From Druceiella hillmani (lineage: Eukaryota; Arthropoda; Insecta; Lepidoptera; Hepialidae): a DNA stretch of 64,000 bases. Positions 33,935 to 46,177 of this stretch are shown here, piece by piece; the stretch's first letter is position 1; every line of letters starts with the position of its first letter. The position numbers and the translations under genes were made by a program. The notes beneath the pieces were generated by a model, which saw nothing but the letters and a program-made list of their open reading frames with translations, was not told the origin of the DNA and searched no databases. The DNA lies in the NCBI GenBank assembly GCA_039881145.1, contig JAYKKI010000095.1:248001-312000 (forward strand), in the 5' to 3' direction.

Positions 33935-34210
33935 TTATTAATCCGATACTACTTTTCGTCCTAAAATAAGAAACTTGAAATATCACATTTAATCTGCAAG
34001 ATAAATATAACTTACCAATCCACGACTGACGGGCGATAGTCCTGAGAACAGACTCATGTTTCCCGACGTACACTGTAATGTGAGTTAGCGCCGGAACTGT
34101 TGTTGACATTGCTATTAGGCCGCTATTGAGAGCTGTGGACAAGTTTAGTTTGGGAAGTTACGGCAGCCTGATTTACGATTTTATGAGTTTCGAGCTCCGT
34201 TAAGTTTTGC
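33935..34210 (+). repeat. duplicated block E, copy 1
   Basis: Aligns with 35490-35706: 'gaaatatcacatttaat', 'tgcaagataaatat', 'tgttgttgacattgctat' / 'tgctgttgacaatgctat', 'ttgagagctgtggacaagttta', 'tgatttacgatttta' and 'tccgttaagtt'. It is less AT-rich than the surroundings. The short minus-strand frame 33921-34142 is not recognised and its reading is not conserved in the second copy, so a coding role is doubtful. Confidence 0.75.
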
Positions 34211-34374
34211 TTAAAGAAAATTAGTGTTGAGGTTTCACTTTTTATCCTCATGTTTTTTAAAACATAATTAACTACTATTGAATATATTTCGCGTTAATTT
34301 TGTAAAAATTCATTATTTACAATTAAATGAAACTACGTGATGTAGTATTATTTCTACTTTCTTTAAGATCTTAT

Positions 34375-34415
34375 CCATGACCTAGATTTCGTTGTATTAC
34401 AACATCTTCAGGTGG
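34375..34415 (-). other. hammerhead-like core, left arm of copy 3
   Basis: Minus strand, in order: CCAC; CTGAAGA; T; hairpin GTTGT-AAT-ACAAC; GAAA; short hairpin closing with GGT; C; ATGG. CCAC can pair with ATGG at three of four positions as stem I. The invariant CUGANGA and GAAA blocks are present, and C stands at the cleavage-type position. An extra T after CTGAAGA deviates from the consensus core. Confidence 0.4.
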
Positions 34416-34469
34416 GCTAATCTTTAATTCGATTTATCTTTGCTAATATTTCGATTATCTTTGCTAATC

Positions 34470-34510
34470 CCACCTGACGATGTTGTAATACAATGAAACC
34501 TGGCTCGTGG
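34470..34510 (+). other. hammerhead-like core, right arm of copy 3
   Basis: Plus strand, in order: CCAC; CTGACGA; TGTTGTAATACAAT; GAAA; CCTGGCTC; GTGG. Stem I CCAC/GTGG is a perfect four base pairs. Stem III is degraded (CTGGCTC where the other arms have CTAGGTC), so this copy would probably be inactive even if the motif is real. Confidence 0.35.
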
Positions 34511-34592
34511 TAAAGAACTTAAAGAAAGTAGAAATAATACTACATCACGTAGTTTTTTAATATTGAACTGCCGTTGGGATCATATATTAATT

Positions 34593-35010
34593 ATCATCAT
34601 TATATTTAATATGTTACTAAAAATGCATTTAAATCATTAATGGAAGTTTCAGTGGTAATATTGTTTTAATATGAGTTATATATTTCACGCTGCATCAAGT
34701 TTTACTGGGATGGGACATATATTGTTTTCATTTTGTTACAATTTTATGGGATTCCCAGTTAATTTAAGGTAAAATTATAATATTGGGCTCTCTGTCTATA
34801 TCCATCGTGATGTTCTTAATATATTTAAGTATTATTAAAATCGTTTCTTAGTCATCATCATTGTATATGTTACTAGAAAATATTATAGATATTATTAGAA
34901 ATCTCAAAAAGGTATATCTCTATCTGATTTAAACATTTCATGTTGCATGGAGTTTTGCAGGAGATGTAATTTGGGTTCATTTTACATTTGTTTGAGAAAA
35001 ATAGAAGTCT
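34593..35010 (+). repeat. weak direct duplication
   Basis: 34593-34775 and 34853-35005 share 'tcatcattatat/gtatatgttacta', 'atttcacgctgcat' / 'atttcatgttgcat', 'agttttactgggatg' / 'agttttgcaggagatg' and 'ttttcattttgtta' / 'gttcattttacatt'. Strongly diverged; period about 260. Confidence 0.4.
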
Positions 35011-35063
35011 TAACTTTTTTACGTGAAATATCGCCGGACAGACATAGTCAAGCACAAAATGCG

Positions 35064-35226
35064 CGCCTTTATGTACACATATATTCAGATCCTCACATAT
35101 CCGCGCACATGCACATACTCACATACGCCTATATACAAAACCAACACACAGGAGCATAAGTTTACACTCACATATGCACACACGCCCGCATTCACACAAC
35201 CACGTACACTTGCATGCAAACATACA
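35064..35226. repeat. degenerate CA-rich tract
   Basis: Irregular cacata, cacgc and cacaca runs over 160 bp. It makes up much of the longest ATG open frame in the window (35023-35412), which is why I do not call that frame a gene. Confidence 0.75.
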
Positions 35227-35489
35227 GTACTTTTTCTGTCACAAGAATTATTCAATCAGTTCAATGTTAGTAAAATGTTAAAAACAATAATAACATTTCG
35301 AAAGCTGAAAATGTCATCAAGAAACTTGTTTCAATACATCCTTGAAGCACCTCGTCGTCTTTCATACAGAATGCATTCACTTTCTAAGTTTATCAAAAAC
35401 GTTCCATCGTAATTTTACGTTTTTTCTTAAACATTGCTATCAAGTTTACAATGTTTGTATGGTCAAAAAAACTCAAGTTTCAAGTTTGA

Positions 35490-35706
35490 CTCATAACAAA
35501 CTAGAAATATCACGTTAAATATGCAAGATAAATATTATTTACGAAGCTTAGCTCGATGCGTGTCCGTCCCTGGTTACGTTCCTTCCTGCCTCCAGCCTGC
35601 TGTTGACAATGCTATCAGGTTATCAAGTATTGAGAACAAGTTTACGTGAACAAATTTCTATAATGTGATTTACGATTTTACAACTTTTCGACTGCGTTAA
35701 ATTACG
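35490..35706 (+). repeat. duplicated block E, copy 2
   Basis: Second copy of 33935-34210, offset about 1.5 kb, same orientation. Confidence 0.75.
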
Positions 35707-38700
35707 TTCGTATCCGAATTATTTCCAGCGTATTCCAGAGAACATTAGATCTGTCACAATATTAACATTACGTCCATGCTTTCATTAAATATGATGTTCG
35801 TACGTGTGACTAATGAGAGATGAAGATTTTTTTAAACTGCTTTCAAAAATTTATTTTAAATCGGCTTAAACTTTTCGTATCAGTATTTTAAGTGAATTTT
35901 TTAAATTGGCTAGTAAGTTATTACTTATCAATTCAACGCATACCAGATCATTTTAAATAGCATATCATTATTTTAATAGAGGGTTGATCATTATTATATA
36001 AACCCTCAGCTTGTGTTATTTTGATCAATCAAGGTAAAATATTGATTCCATATATATAGAGGTCTTGAAAATTGGGTAAAATTTTAGTGAAAAAAGTTTT
36101 AAATGTTTTTTAAATACGTAATAATTCCGATCCAGTAAAAAATGGAATACTAACAAAATTAATCATTTATTTGTCTTCAGTAAAACCTCTCATTCTCTTA
36201 TTGGTTAGTTCAAGCTCGAGGACAGTATGTGATAGCGGCATTTCGCATGTAGTTTAATTCTCTTGACAGTAAATGCCTCATGTTCTGTGGCTCTAAAACT
36301 TTTTAATTATCACAACACAGGAATGCATAAAACGGATTTATTTACACTTTACAAACTTCAAGTGAATTACATTTTATCTAATTGTTATCTATAAATTTTG
36401 ACCCTACAAATTACAGTGCGATTTCAAATAGTAATATTATATTTAATTGATTTTTTATGTAGAAGTTGTGAAAACAAAAACCCTAAGTCCAGGCGAAAGA
36501 TGTGGATATAATATCAAAGGATATTGATATCAATATATTAGGTACTTCAGAAACACTTCGAATTGACGTGGCCCTTATCTCTCAGTAAAAATTACTGTAG
36601 AATAGTATTGTTATATTATTTCGCAGTAATTATACAGTACTACGAATATATCGGTCTCGGATAAGATCCCAATTTTCGTCTATTATTATTTCCTGATATT
36701 TACAAGTTTTAAAAACCAAATTAAGACATTTTATTATAAGTTACAGCACACTTGAAATATTTTCTTCATGTATATTATGGCTAGTATGTACGGAATGCAA
36801 ATTGATGTCTTGTTTGTACGTAATCGTGATATTAATTCAAAATACGGGTCGAAAGGGACGTGATCCTTAGCAATATGTGACACCTAGTTATATAAAGATG
36901 AAGTACGCCCAGGTAGGCACAATTTACCCAGAGATCCATCTCACTTCCGCCGCTTCACATATCCTTGCGCGGGAAAATAAACTCCTTTGTCCGATATCTA
37001 TAGGTGTATTCGAATACTTCTTGACATTTTATATATTTTTGACAATAGTTGCAGAAAATACGAGATATAATGACTATTGTTGTCAAAATTTTTGAATATT
37101 TAATTATTGAATATTTTTTAAAGTAAAGTCGGTATGAGTTAACTTTAAAAAAAAATATTTTTTACATCTCCTTCTAAGATTTAAAGGAATGGAAAATGCA
37201 ATTAAGTATTTACTTTGTTTAAATTTACAAGCATTTTTCTATTTAATGAAATTAATAAATTTTAGTGTGATCTACCATTAGTGGAGCCCTAGAATGCATT
37301 GCAATTGTAAAAAACGTTAAAAGAGAAATGAAAAAAACAACAAATATACGTAAAAGATACGATAGTAAATTGTAAAGAAAAGAAGTTTAGTTAAGTTTAA
37401 AATATTATAAGGTTTTTACACAAGGACATCTGTTAATTCGTTGAATGATAAGTTTGAAACGTGCAAAGAAATTTACTAAGCATGTGTTTTACCCGACTTA
37501 CGCATTTAAGATATTTAAAAAAATTCACTGAATTTATTAAGTTTTTTGTACCTCTAGAGAAAGAAAACAGAACTATTATAAAGCCACTCACGTATCCATC
37601 TGTCTGTTTATCGGTGAGAAATGTATTTCTCGGAAACCCTTTAACGTAAAAATTTGTTTGACAATGACACAGCATATTAAGATGGTGACAAAATGCACAC
37701 CAATATATTAATTATTAATACCCATTATATTCATTTGGAAATTTAAGAGGAAACAATTCAATAATGTATTATTTCTTTATTTTAATACCTTAACGTGTAT
37801 CGTTTAAGAGGACCGGTTTTCTTAAAAAAATCATTATATTCCATGACATATCTCCAAAAATATGTAAATAAAAAACACATTCCCTGTATCCAAACAAATT
37901 TAATTTAAAATTCTAAATTATGTAGGACATACATGGCGTGGATTCTAGATCGTATGAGTTATGAGAAATTTACTATAGTTTTATACTTGTAAAAAATATG
38001 GTTACGCCTTTAATGATTTGCGTGGTTAATGTTATTACAGTAATATCTGTAAATAGTATAGTAAATACACTAAGCACCTTATAGGATTTAAATTATTCTA
38101 CGCATTTAAGTATTTCCTGAAACTTCGTACTGGGAATTCTATACGTATTACCAGTTTTCTTTAATTTAACTTTCACATTTTCCCTAGCCAATACGGAAGT
38201 TTTCTTTAAAAAGGCTGAATTTGTTTCAGTCATAATTTGATCGTAAAAAATTTTAAAAATTACTCATATGAATAAACTTGATTTTCTAATATTCAATACA
38301 TTCCTATATATGGAAAAGATATAAAAAATGCCATTTATTATCAAAATTTTGATAAACTGAGAAATAAGATCATAACGAAAATTGTTATAATGAGATATGG
38401 AAGGTATTTCCCCTCACCGTTAGTTACTCGGCACGTAAGTGAATAGTAAACAGTTTGTAAAAAAAGCCAAGCATGAAAGCCATCATTTTGCATTCAGTTG
38501 AAGAAAAGCGTATTTGATTTTTTTTATATTAGTACTATCAAACAATTAGCGTAAGGGTTGTCATTAATTTTTGACCTGTACCAAGTCCATTACAAGGACG
38601 CCCCAAAATACTCTGTGCTAAAATGAAAAGTTATCGTTTATTTGTTATTTTTAAATTTCAATGAATTTTCATTTAATATACGTAAAACAAAACCTAAGTT

Positions 38701-38994
38701 AATAGACAGGCTATTGATATTTAGGCTATCATTCACAGGAGCAGAGTACTGAACATAAAGGCAAAAAAAAAATGCTTACGAAAAATTTAATGCGGTGTCC
38801 AACATTCAAGAAAAATTTCATAATAATACTTTTCTGAACATCATGTTTGGTAATAAATAACATACAAATTTATGAATTACTCTGTAAATTAATTTCACTG
38901 TTGGCAATTTTAAGTTTAGCCATAAAAGTCATTTAAACAATAAATTCCTATCATTTATAGTTCAGTTATCATAAAGATAATGATTTATCCTTAT
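35707..38994. other. AT-rich sequence, no gene seen
   Basis: Short frames (36877-37095 and the overlapping pair at 37433-37675) have no recognisable domain. The text around 37590 (atccatctgtctgtttatcg) resembles simple decayed repeats. No RNA gene. Confidence 0.4.
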
Positions 38995-38997
38995 ATG

Positions 38998-39029
<32 letters not shown>

Positions 39030-39040
39030 TACATATATAA
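38995..39040. repeat. (TA)n microsatellite
   Basis: Alternating TA with gtatat interruptions. Confidence 0.9.
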
Positions 39041-40194
39041 ACCGCAGTAACTCGACCGGATAAATCTCGAGAGAAACATTTTCGAATCGGAGGTGAATCA
39101 CAGTTCTTCTCTACGGGTTACATTTAAAGGAGATTCGTGTATGATCATTATTTCGCTTTTTTCAAATTACTTTTTTACTTAAATGAGATTTTATATAAAA
39201 TACAAATTTCGTTTATTTCAAATAAAAAATTTCTTTCAATACAAGATAGATAAAATAACGGCAATTTTCTGTATTGGTTGGATAGCTATGTTTTACGCCT
39301 GTAACGGGGTTTTATATATTTTTTCATGTTTCAAGGATTATTGGCCCAAAAGTAAATATGGAACTTTTATAAGAAGACTCACGTGTGTGTCTACTCCCCT
39401 AAGAGGCGGTAAATAAAGTATTCAGTTTTTATTTTGTTTTTTATACAACGTATTATTTGAAAGTGTTTCTTAAAAGAAATACAAAAATACTTTTTTTCTA
39501 TTTAAAATTGCCTATAAGAACAAATATTCTGAAAAATAGGCTAAAATAAAACATGCCCTCCACTTCTCTCCGAATATACTGAATCAAAAATCGTAATAAA
39601 ATAATGTTGGAAAAATCTGACGATTACCGGAAAACTGGAGCAATTATTTTAGTCCTTATAACTTCTTTATACATGCACTATATTTTCACGCCTGTTAGAG
39701 ATATAATAAAAAATATATCTACGTACCTTTAAAGGTTTTTAAGGGACCATATGTGTACGAAACCCTCGTAGTAAAATTTCTACAAGTAATTGAGATTTAA
39801 ATTTATAAAAGATTCTCCGTTTGATTGACAGCGACCGATATCTTAGCTACCAGCCTAACTGATATAATCACAAAGTAAATATTAAATACGTACCTTAAAA
39901 TAACTCCTTGGAATATATTTATGTATCCACGTTAAATTGTGTTATATCAACTATGAATACGGGTCCGACGATGTCGATTCCTTGCGCTAGCGTTTCTTAC
40001 TCACACGGTATAATTAACATCTGTTTCATAATTCGTGTTAGTAACGAATTATTGTCATCTACATCTCTAATAACTTAGCATTGTAGAGTAGCGCATGTCG
40101 CCATGGCGCGCCGTGAGCTCGTTTAACGATCGTTCAAATTTGATTCTAAAGTCAGTAGTACAGCCTGTTCGAGTGCGATTTTTAATATATTTTC
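39041..40194. other. AT-rich sequence, no gene seen
   Basis: A small GC-rich patch at 40090-40125 (gccatggcgcgccgtgagc) stands out, but has no open frame or RNA signature. No gene recognised. Confidence 0.4.
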
Positions 40195-40205
40195 AATATA
40201 TATAT

Positions 40206-40279
<74 letters not shown>

Positions 40280-40287
40280 TATATATT
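40195..40287. repeat. (TA)n microsatellite
   Basis: About 90 bp of alternating TA. Confidence 0.95.
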
Positions 40288-43200
40288 ACTGAGATTCTGG
40301 AACCTACGTAGGTTTTTTGGAACAAAGGTTTGAAGTTTTTTGAATGTAAATATATCCTATGTACGCTAACAGACCGTCTGTCCGTCCTCGTCACTGACGT
40401 CTCAATTGCAATAAAAAGTATTCTAAAATAAATTATCATAAGCTACGACTTCTTCTCTAGTTGTATGGTCATGGCCAATGTACCATGACACGAATTTCTC
40501 TGATAAATACTCTGTTGCTATAATCATCAGCCGTACTAAGTTGGTCCTGCTCTTATGAAATAATGATTATACTTTTTCAACGGATCATTAATTTCTCGTT
40601 TTTTTTTTAAGTACAACCTTTACACTTTTTAATATTTTCTCACCTTTAATGAAAGCAGGAATCTTCTTAACTCTTGAATTCTTTTAGAGTTCTTTCAATC
40701 AAGTGGTGAATTCCATATTGGTCACATAAATTATACTGTTTTTTAACATATAATAAGTATCGCTCATGACATCAAATATTTGTCCATGATTAAAGTCATA
40801 GCGTCAAATAGGTATATTCAATAATGCTTTCAAGTTATTATCAAGTAAATGTTTTTATACACTTTGAGGGACATAATAATTTTGACTTGCAAATAATTCG
40901 AACTTAACCTTTCCGAAATACAACGACGCATTTGATCGTTATTGCTATGAAAATGTACGAATTCGATTTGCTCCCATGTAATAAGCAAAATGGAATGGAG
41001 AAAGTGTAGAATTGACGGGCTTAGCCTTAGAAGTTTTCTTCCTTATTCAATCTCAGATTTTGCTAGCACTTCAAGTAATACTAGTGCTCCAGATTTCTGT
41101 TGCTATTGAATCCGTAAAGGCCATTGACCTATTATCTTCTAGCGCTTTTGACAAACTCTTTCTCGGTTTAGTGTTAACTGAAAGAAAAGTGCAAAGTTAT
41201 TTCAATAAAATTAATAATAAACTAAAGAATAGTGTAAGAAATATTGCCATATCCAATACGTTGGTACTATAACATCTACACTTTACGATTTGTCGATTAA
41301 AAACTCGATTATAATTAATTTAGCAGCCACGTGAATTAAAAATTCTGCCCATTACAATTAACATAACAGTATTATAATGTTTTGTAAAAGATATGATATT
41401 TTTTTAATGCATAAGGGTGTACCCAGGAAGTATCGCAGCTAATCCTACGAAACATGTGATATGCTTATGTCGCCAGTTATCAATAAAGAAATACCCATGG
41501 AATTTTTTCCAACTACCACAAACCCTACCAACAAATGTTTAAAAAGTTGTTGTCGTAAAGAATTTATTTTTATTTCTTGACCAGAACTCTTCCACATGGA
41601 TTAAATAAATTTATATTACGAGGTGATGCAGGTTGTTTTTGAATAAAATTGTTTTAAGATATAATAATAAGCTCCCCTGTTGCGGTAGTAAGAATCACCT
41701 TACGACCTCTTGTTACATACTGAACCGACGCTTTAATGTACCCTCCAAAACAAAACACACGTGTTTGATATACATACGAATTATTTCTACAGAAAAACTC
41801 AGCCAGCCTAGTCCAGGTTTTGAATCCGTAACCACAGTTTACAAATCTGTGTCACAATTATTTTATGTAATATGACACACACCTATTACTATTGCTCTAG
41901 GAGTGTTAAAACAAAACGTATATGGCTGTTAAATATCGTACCAATATCCTAAATATGCCTGCACTGAGACTATTTATAGAGGGAAACAATATTGTTCCAC
42001 GTAACGAGTATTCGAGTAACAGTAAAGTTATATGATAATATTTCTACTAATATAAGCTACTAACCGATAACATAAATGGAAAGCGAGCGCGAGAGCGTGA
42101 GATGAATAAAAGAACAATAGCTATATTTTCCGCATTATTCGAAACCATATGTCCATAAAGTCTGATGGGCGGTTTCCCTAAGTAGCGTAAATATGAAAAA
42201 TTTACTTACCATTAAATGGTCTTTCAATTAAACCTACACCTTTTGTGTTTATACTATAAATATGGAATATTTTAGTACGTATATTCGTTATAGCCTTGTT
42301 TTAATTTAGTTATAGTCACAAAAACGAATGATAAGTCAGCCAGTTCTATTCCTAGTAAAGTAGGAAGAAAAGTTCTTTCACATCAATTTATTGCAATTTG
42401 TATAATGTAATACCTACGAAATAACCACACGATAACCAATATATGGTACTCCCACTATATTGAAACCATGACGTTATCGAAATGGCTGCGTATATTGAAT
42501 AATAATATGCATATCTATTAAAATACAATTTAAAAAAATTTTTCGTTTCGAAACTGGGTATGAAATATCAACATATACTCTCAGTGTGATATTCTGAAAA
42601 AAACTATATATTACCTACTCCTAGAACATAACGTGACGTACGATGTAGCTGAACAATATCAGCTAAGTTAGTTTTTCATTAATACTCCACAATATATTAT
42701 TACTATCCATTGTACCTACATCACTTCCATTTCACGCTTGTGTTAAAATTCTTGAAGTTCCTCATACTTGCTTAGGTAGCGGAAAAGTGCATTGTAGGTC
42801 AGTCCAAGAACTTTTTGAACACATTTAGTTATAATAACGAGTACGAATGTTGTTATTGACAATAACCCACGGACTTGCATTTCTTCGTGCCATCGCCATA
42901 CAGCCGGTAACTGTAAAATACCATATTTTGTTGGGAAATCTTACTTAAGGTTGTCTATAGTAATTCTTTGTACATGACCTTTCCATTTATGTTGCGATTG
43001 GCCATCCTTGACCTCTGTGTTCACTCTCATAAACAATTATGAGTGTATAATAACTACTGACATCCTGTTTCCAGGTATGGAACAGTAAACGTCAGTCAAT
43101 AATGGTAAAAAAGTGTTTTGTGTTAAAAATCCTATGCAATATTTTGGCAACATCTAATTTTTTTCTAATTGATATGAAAATCTGAAGAAGTTTCCGTACA

Positions 43201-44039
43201 TAAACAGGTCATGTAGCAACATTTACAAGCACAAGTTTTAAAATGTTGCTTTTTACTTTTTAAAAATATGATATTTTTAAAAAGCTTACTCAAAGTGAAG
43301 TCTAACCACATAATTGTTTAGAACTGACGTATAATTGAAGAATGCTTGTACAAAATGAAATTTGAACACTGACTCTTCGATCGTATGCACTTTGATGAAA
43401 TAACACAGCGACCACGCTAAATCGTTCATGGCCTCTTTGATGTGGCGGCACAAACCAACCAACCTGTTGCTAACCAAAAGTTATATTTTGAAAAATTTTT
43501 ATTTCGTAGGTAAATTAAAACCTTATCGAATGAGAATTATAAAATACTAGCACTTGTTTATTTTTACACGTTAACTTTTAATTTGTTTTGTTATATTGAT
43601 GGATTTCCAATAAAAATTATTGAAAATTCTTTATGTGGGAATTCAAGTAATCGATTTGGTTAAAAAACGATTCTTTAATTTCAATTCAGCGAGGGGTGTA
43701 CAGTTTGGAATTGCTTTTTTCATTTTCATTATTAAGAAATTATCTAGTACAAGAAAATCTCTAATAATAGGAAAACCTGACGTTCAATTCATTCGCTTTT
43801 GTTAAAATTATATAAAATTATAAATTAAAATTTAATTTTTTCTCAAATTTTACTAGAATCTTCTATAAACCAGGAATAATATTAGTTATATTATTATTAA
43901 ATAATCTTTCACACTTTCTTCGAAACCAATATATTTATCTAATTATGTTTAAAGTCTGATATGATTAGGCTAATGAAATTTAATCTGAGAATGAGAGGGA
44001 CTAAAGTGTAATTCGAAATAAATGAAAAAACAGAATTTA
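40288..44039. other. AT-rich sequence, no gene seen
   Basis: The 86-codon plus frame at 41012-41272 and the 80-codon frame at 41633-41875 show no domain that I can name. The minus strand near 41000 reads LSPFHFAYYMGANRI, faintly ankyrin-like, but with no repeat periodicity. No gene called. Confidence 0.4.
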
Positions 44040-44312
44040 AAAAGCCACTACCTTGATCCAATTAAAATCTGTATATTCAATCGACGTGATTACTGAATAA
44101 CTTTTTTAAATAAGGAACTCTCGATTAATCGCACTTGCTAAATTGAATTAACATTTTAATGAACGATTTTATTTAATTTTAAATCATATGAATATCTGTA
44201 AAAAAATCAACTCCTGAATTCATAAATCGTACGCAATCATGATTTTGTTATTTTGTAAGGGTATGTATGCAAAGAATAAAATATTTATTCGTAAATAGGA
44301 ATAATACCGTAG
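44040..44312 (-). repeat. repeat unit B, inverted distant copy
   Basis: On the minus strand: 'cctatttacgaataaatatt', 'ctttgcatacat', 'aataaaatcgttcatt', 'aaaatgttaattcaattta', 'gtgcgattaatcgagag' and 'gtcgattgaatata'. This follows the block order of 868-1262. It shows that the family is dispersed in both orientations and is not only a local tandem array. Confidence 0.65.
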
Positions 44313-46069
44313 AATAAATTAGGCGCCTAATCCTTTAAATCTGTAGTTCAATAACAAAAAGTTAGAAAAATCTGTGGCTCAAAAAAGCGTGATGACTTGT
44401 CTGTTCATTGATAGGTTCAAAATAATGAGTTATCAGAAAGCGTTATCAAAGTTTAAGCTCGTCAATTATATCCGATAGACACTGCTATTAATTTAACATA
44501 TTTTAATGTATTTATAAACGTTAATCAATACAAGAATTTTTCTTTGTTTCAGATATCTTTTTTTCTTTTAATTATTATGTAGTTTGTAATGGGCTTAGCT
44601 TTCTTTAAAATCATCTATTAAAAAAATATATGACTGTATATCTCGTTCGATCCAGACAAACTATAAAATAATGAGTATTATTAGTAAAATAAAACCGTCA
44701 ACTTAAGCAAATAATTAAAAACTAAGATCGTCAAAGAAGGCATGTCAATTACACATAGCGGTCTGAATTATTAAAATAATTTCAAATGCTGAATAATTAT
44801 AAATTTCAAGGTGTTTATTTTATATATACATGGTATTTATTATATTTTGCTGGAAATTATTGACCGACTTCTGATATCTCGTCAATAAATTAAACTTTTC
44901 CATGTATCTGAATTTATTTCCATATATTTGCAAACAGAGTATATACGGCCATGAAAACAGACGGTTACATTGATGCTGTTGCTATGGTTAAATTATGTTA
45001 CCTTTCTGTCACCATTCTAATAATTCTCCCACATTTTATATAAACTTTTCACACCGTGTTTGATACATAATATATTGTTGTTGACTTAGTATTAAATATT
45101 TACTGTGCCATATATTCATTGTTTTAACAAGACCAAATTAGATTTCAGTGTACGATGAATTAAATGAACATATAAAAATTCAATCAATATCAAACAAATA
45201 GTGTGACGTTTTTTTTTAATTCGCATGAATGAAGTCTCGTAATAGTTAATATTATTCTTTGAACAATGACTTTTTATAAAATAGCCACGAAAGGAAGCAA
45301 ATGGAAATAAAAACAACAAATTTTAAAACAATGATAATTCAATAGAATTCTGATGGTTGAATGAGCTATAAAGAATAACGAAGTTAATAAAGAAAAAAAA
45401 AATAGTACAAATTTTTTAATTTTTCATTTTCAGACAAATAGAAACAAGAAGATCAGAAGTTAAGTTAAATACCTAAATTAGAAATTTGAAAAGTATCTTG
45501 AAAAGTACCTTATAGGAAATTTATAATATTACTTTGTATTAAAATTGTATATCCTCATTAAAATAATATGGCAAAATATCAGGCGACAATGTACTTAGAC
45601 AAAAGTGTTTCAGAGTGTATTGCTAGTTATCAGAGATTTTTCTCTATATGTCTTTTTATACTACGAAATAGAATCGTCCAATTCTGAACTCAAAAAAAAA
45701 TACAGCAAACTAACTATACAAATAATTGTTATTGAATAAAACCATTTATTACCAAAGGCAGCGTTCTATCTTCTTTTTTACAAATGTACCGGAAATCTAT
45801 TAAATTTTAATTGCAAAGCTAGATCAAAATTTACACTAATTGCAATAATATTTTTAAAACTTTCAGTTTAACGAAGTTCCACAAAATACTCTTGGGTTGA
45901 TTAAGTTTTTGTTGTATTGTAATAAAATTGTGAAAAAAAGTTTTGACATACAATTTCATAGGATGCTCATCAACAATTGAATAAGAGAATTTATTTTTTG
46001 TTTATTCTTTGCCTATTTGTATTTTTATTTTTATGTTGAAAAATATTAAATGATTGAAAATACTAACTG
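44313..46069. other. AT-rich sequence, no gene seen
   Basis: No recognisable element. Confidence 0.4.
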
Positions 46070-46073
46070 TATA

Positions 46074-46160
<87 letters not shown>

Positions 46161-46177
46161 TATATTATACATATACC
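46070..46177. repeat. (TA)n microsatellite
   Basis: About 105 bp of TA, with an aaataaa interruption near the middle. Confidence 0.95.

Larger units (their letters stand above)
34278..34552 (+). mobile_element. short palindromic element, copy 3 (longest)
   Basis: Begins ttgaatatatttcgcg, like copy 1. Long inverted arms run from 34331 to 34415 and from 34469 to 34552 (aactacgtgatgtagtatta / taatactacatcacgtagtt; ctactttctttaag / cttaaagaaagtag; cctagatttcgttgtattac / gtaatacaatgaaacctgg). The spacer has a short tandem (tttgctaat with atttcgattatc, twice). There is no clear target duplication; the right end seems truncated after cacgtag. No ORF. It sits between the two halves of duplication E. 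Confidence 0.75.

Noticed and set aside
35023..35412. Longest ATG-started frame in the window (129 codons, plus strand)
   Set aside because: Its first half is read through a degenerate CA-rich tract and the rest has no recognisable domain. An overlapping frame crosses the same tract.
40085..40130. GC-rich word cluster (gccatggcgcgccgtgagc) as a possible promoter or start region
   Set aside because: It is only about 40 bp long, with no downstream open frame and no core promoter element that I could defend.
41000..41272. Possible ankyrin-like text on the minus strand (LSPFHFAYYMGANRI) and an 86-codon plus frame
   Set aside because: No 33-residue periodicity or second repeat was found, stops interrupt the minus frame, and the plus frame has no domain.
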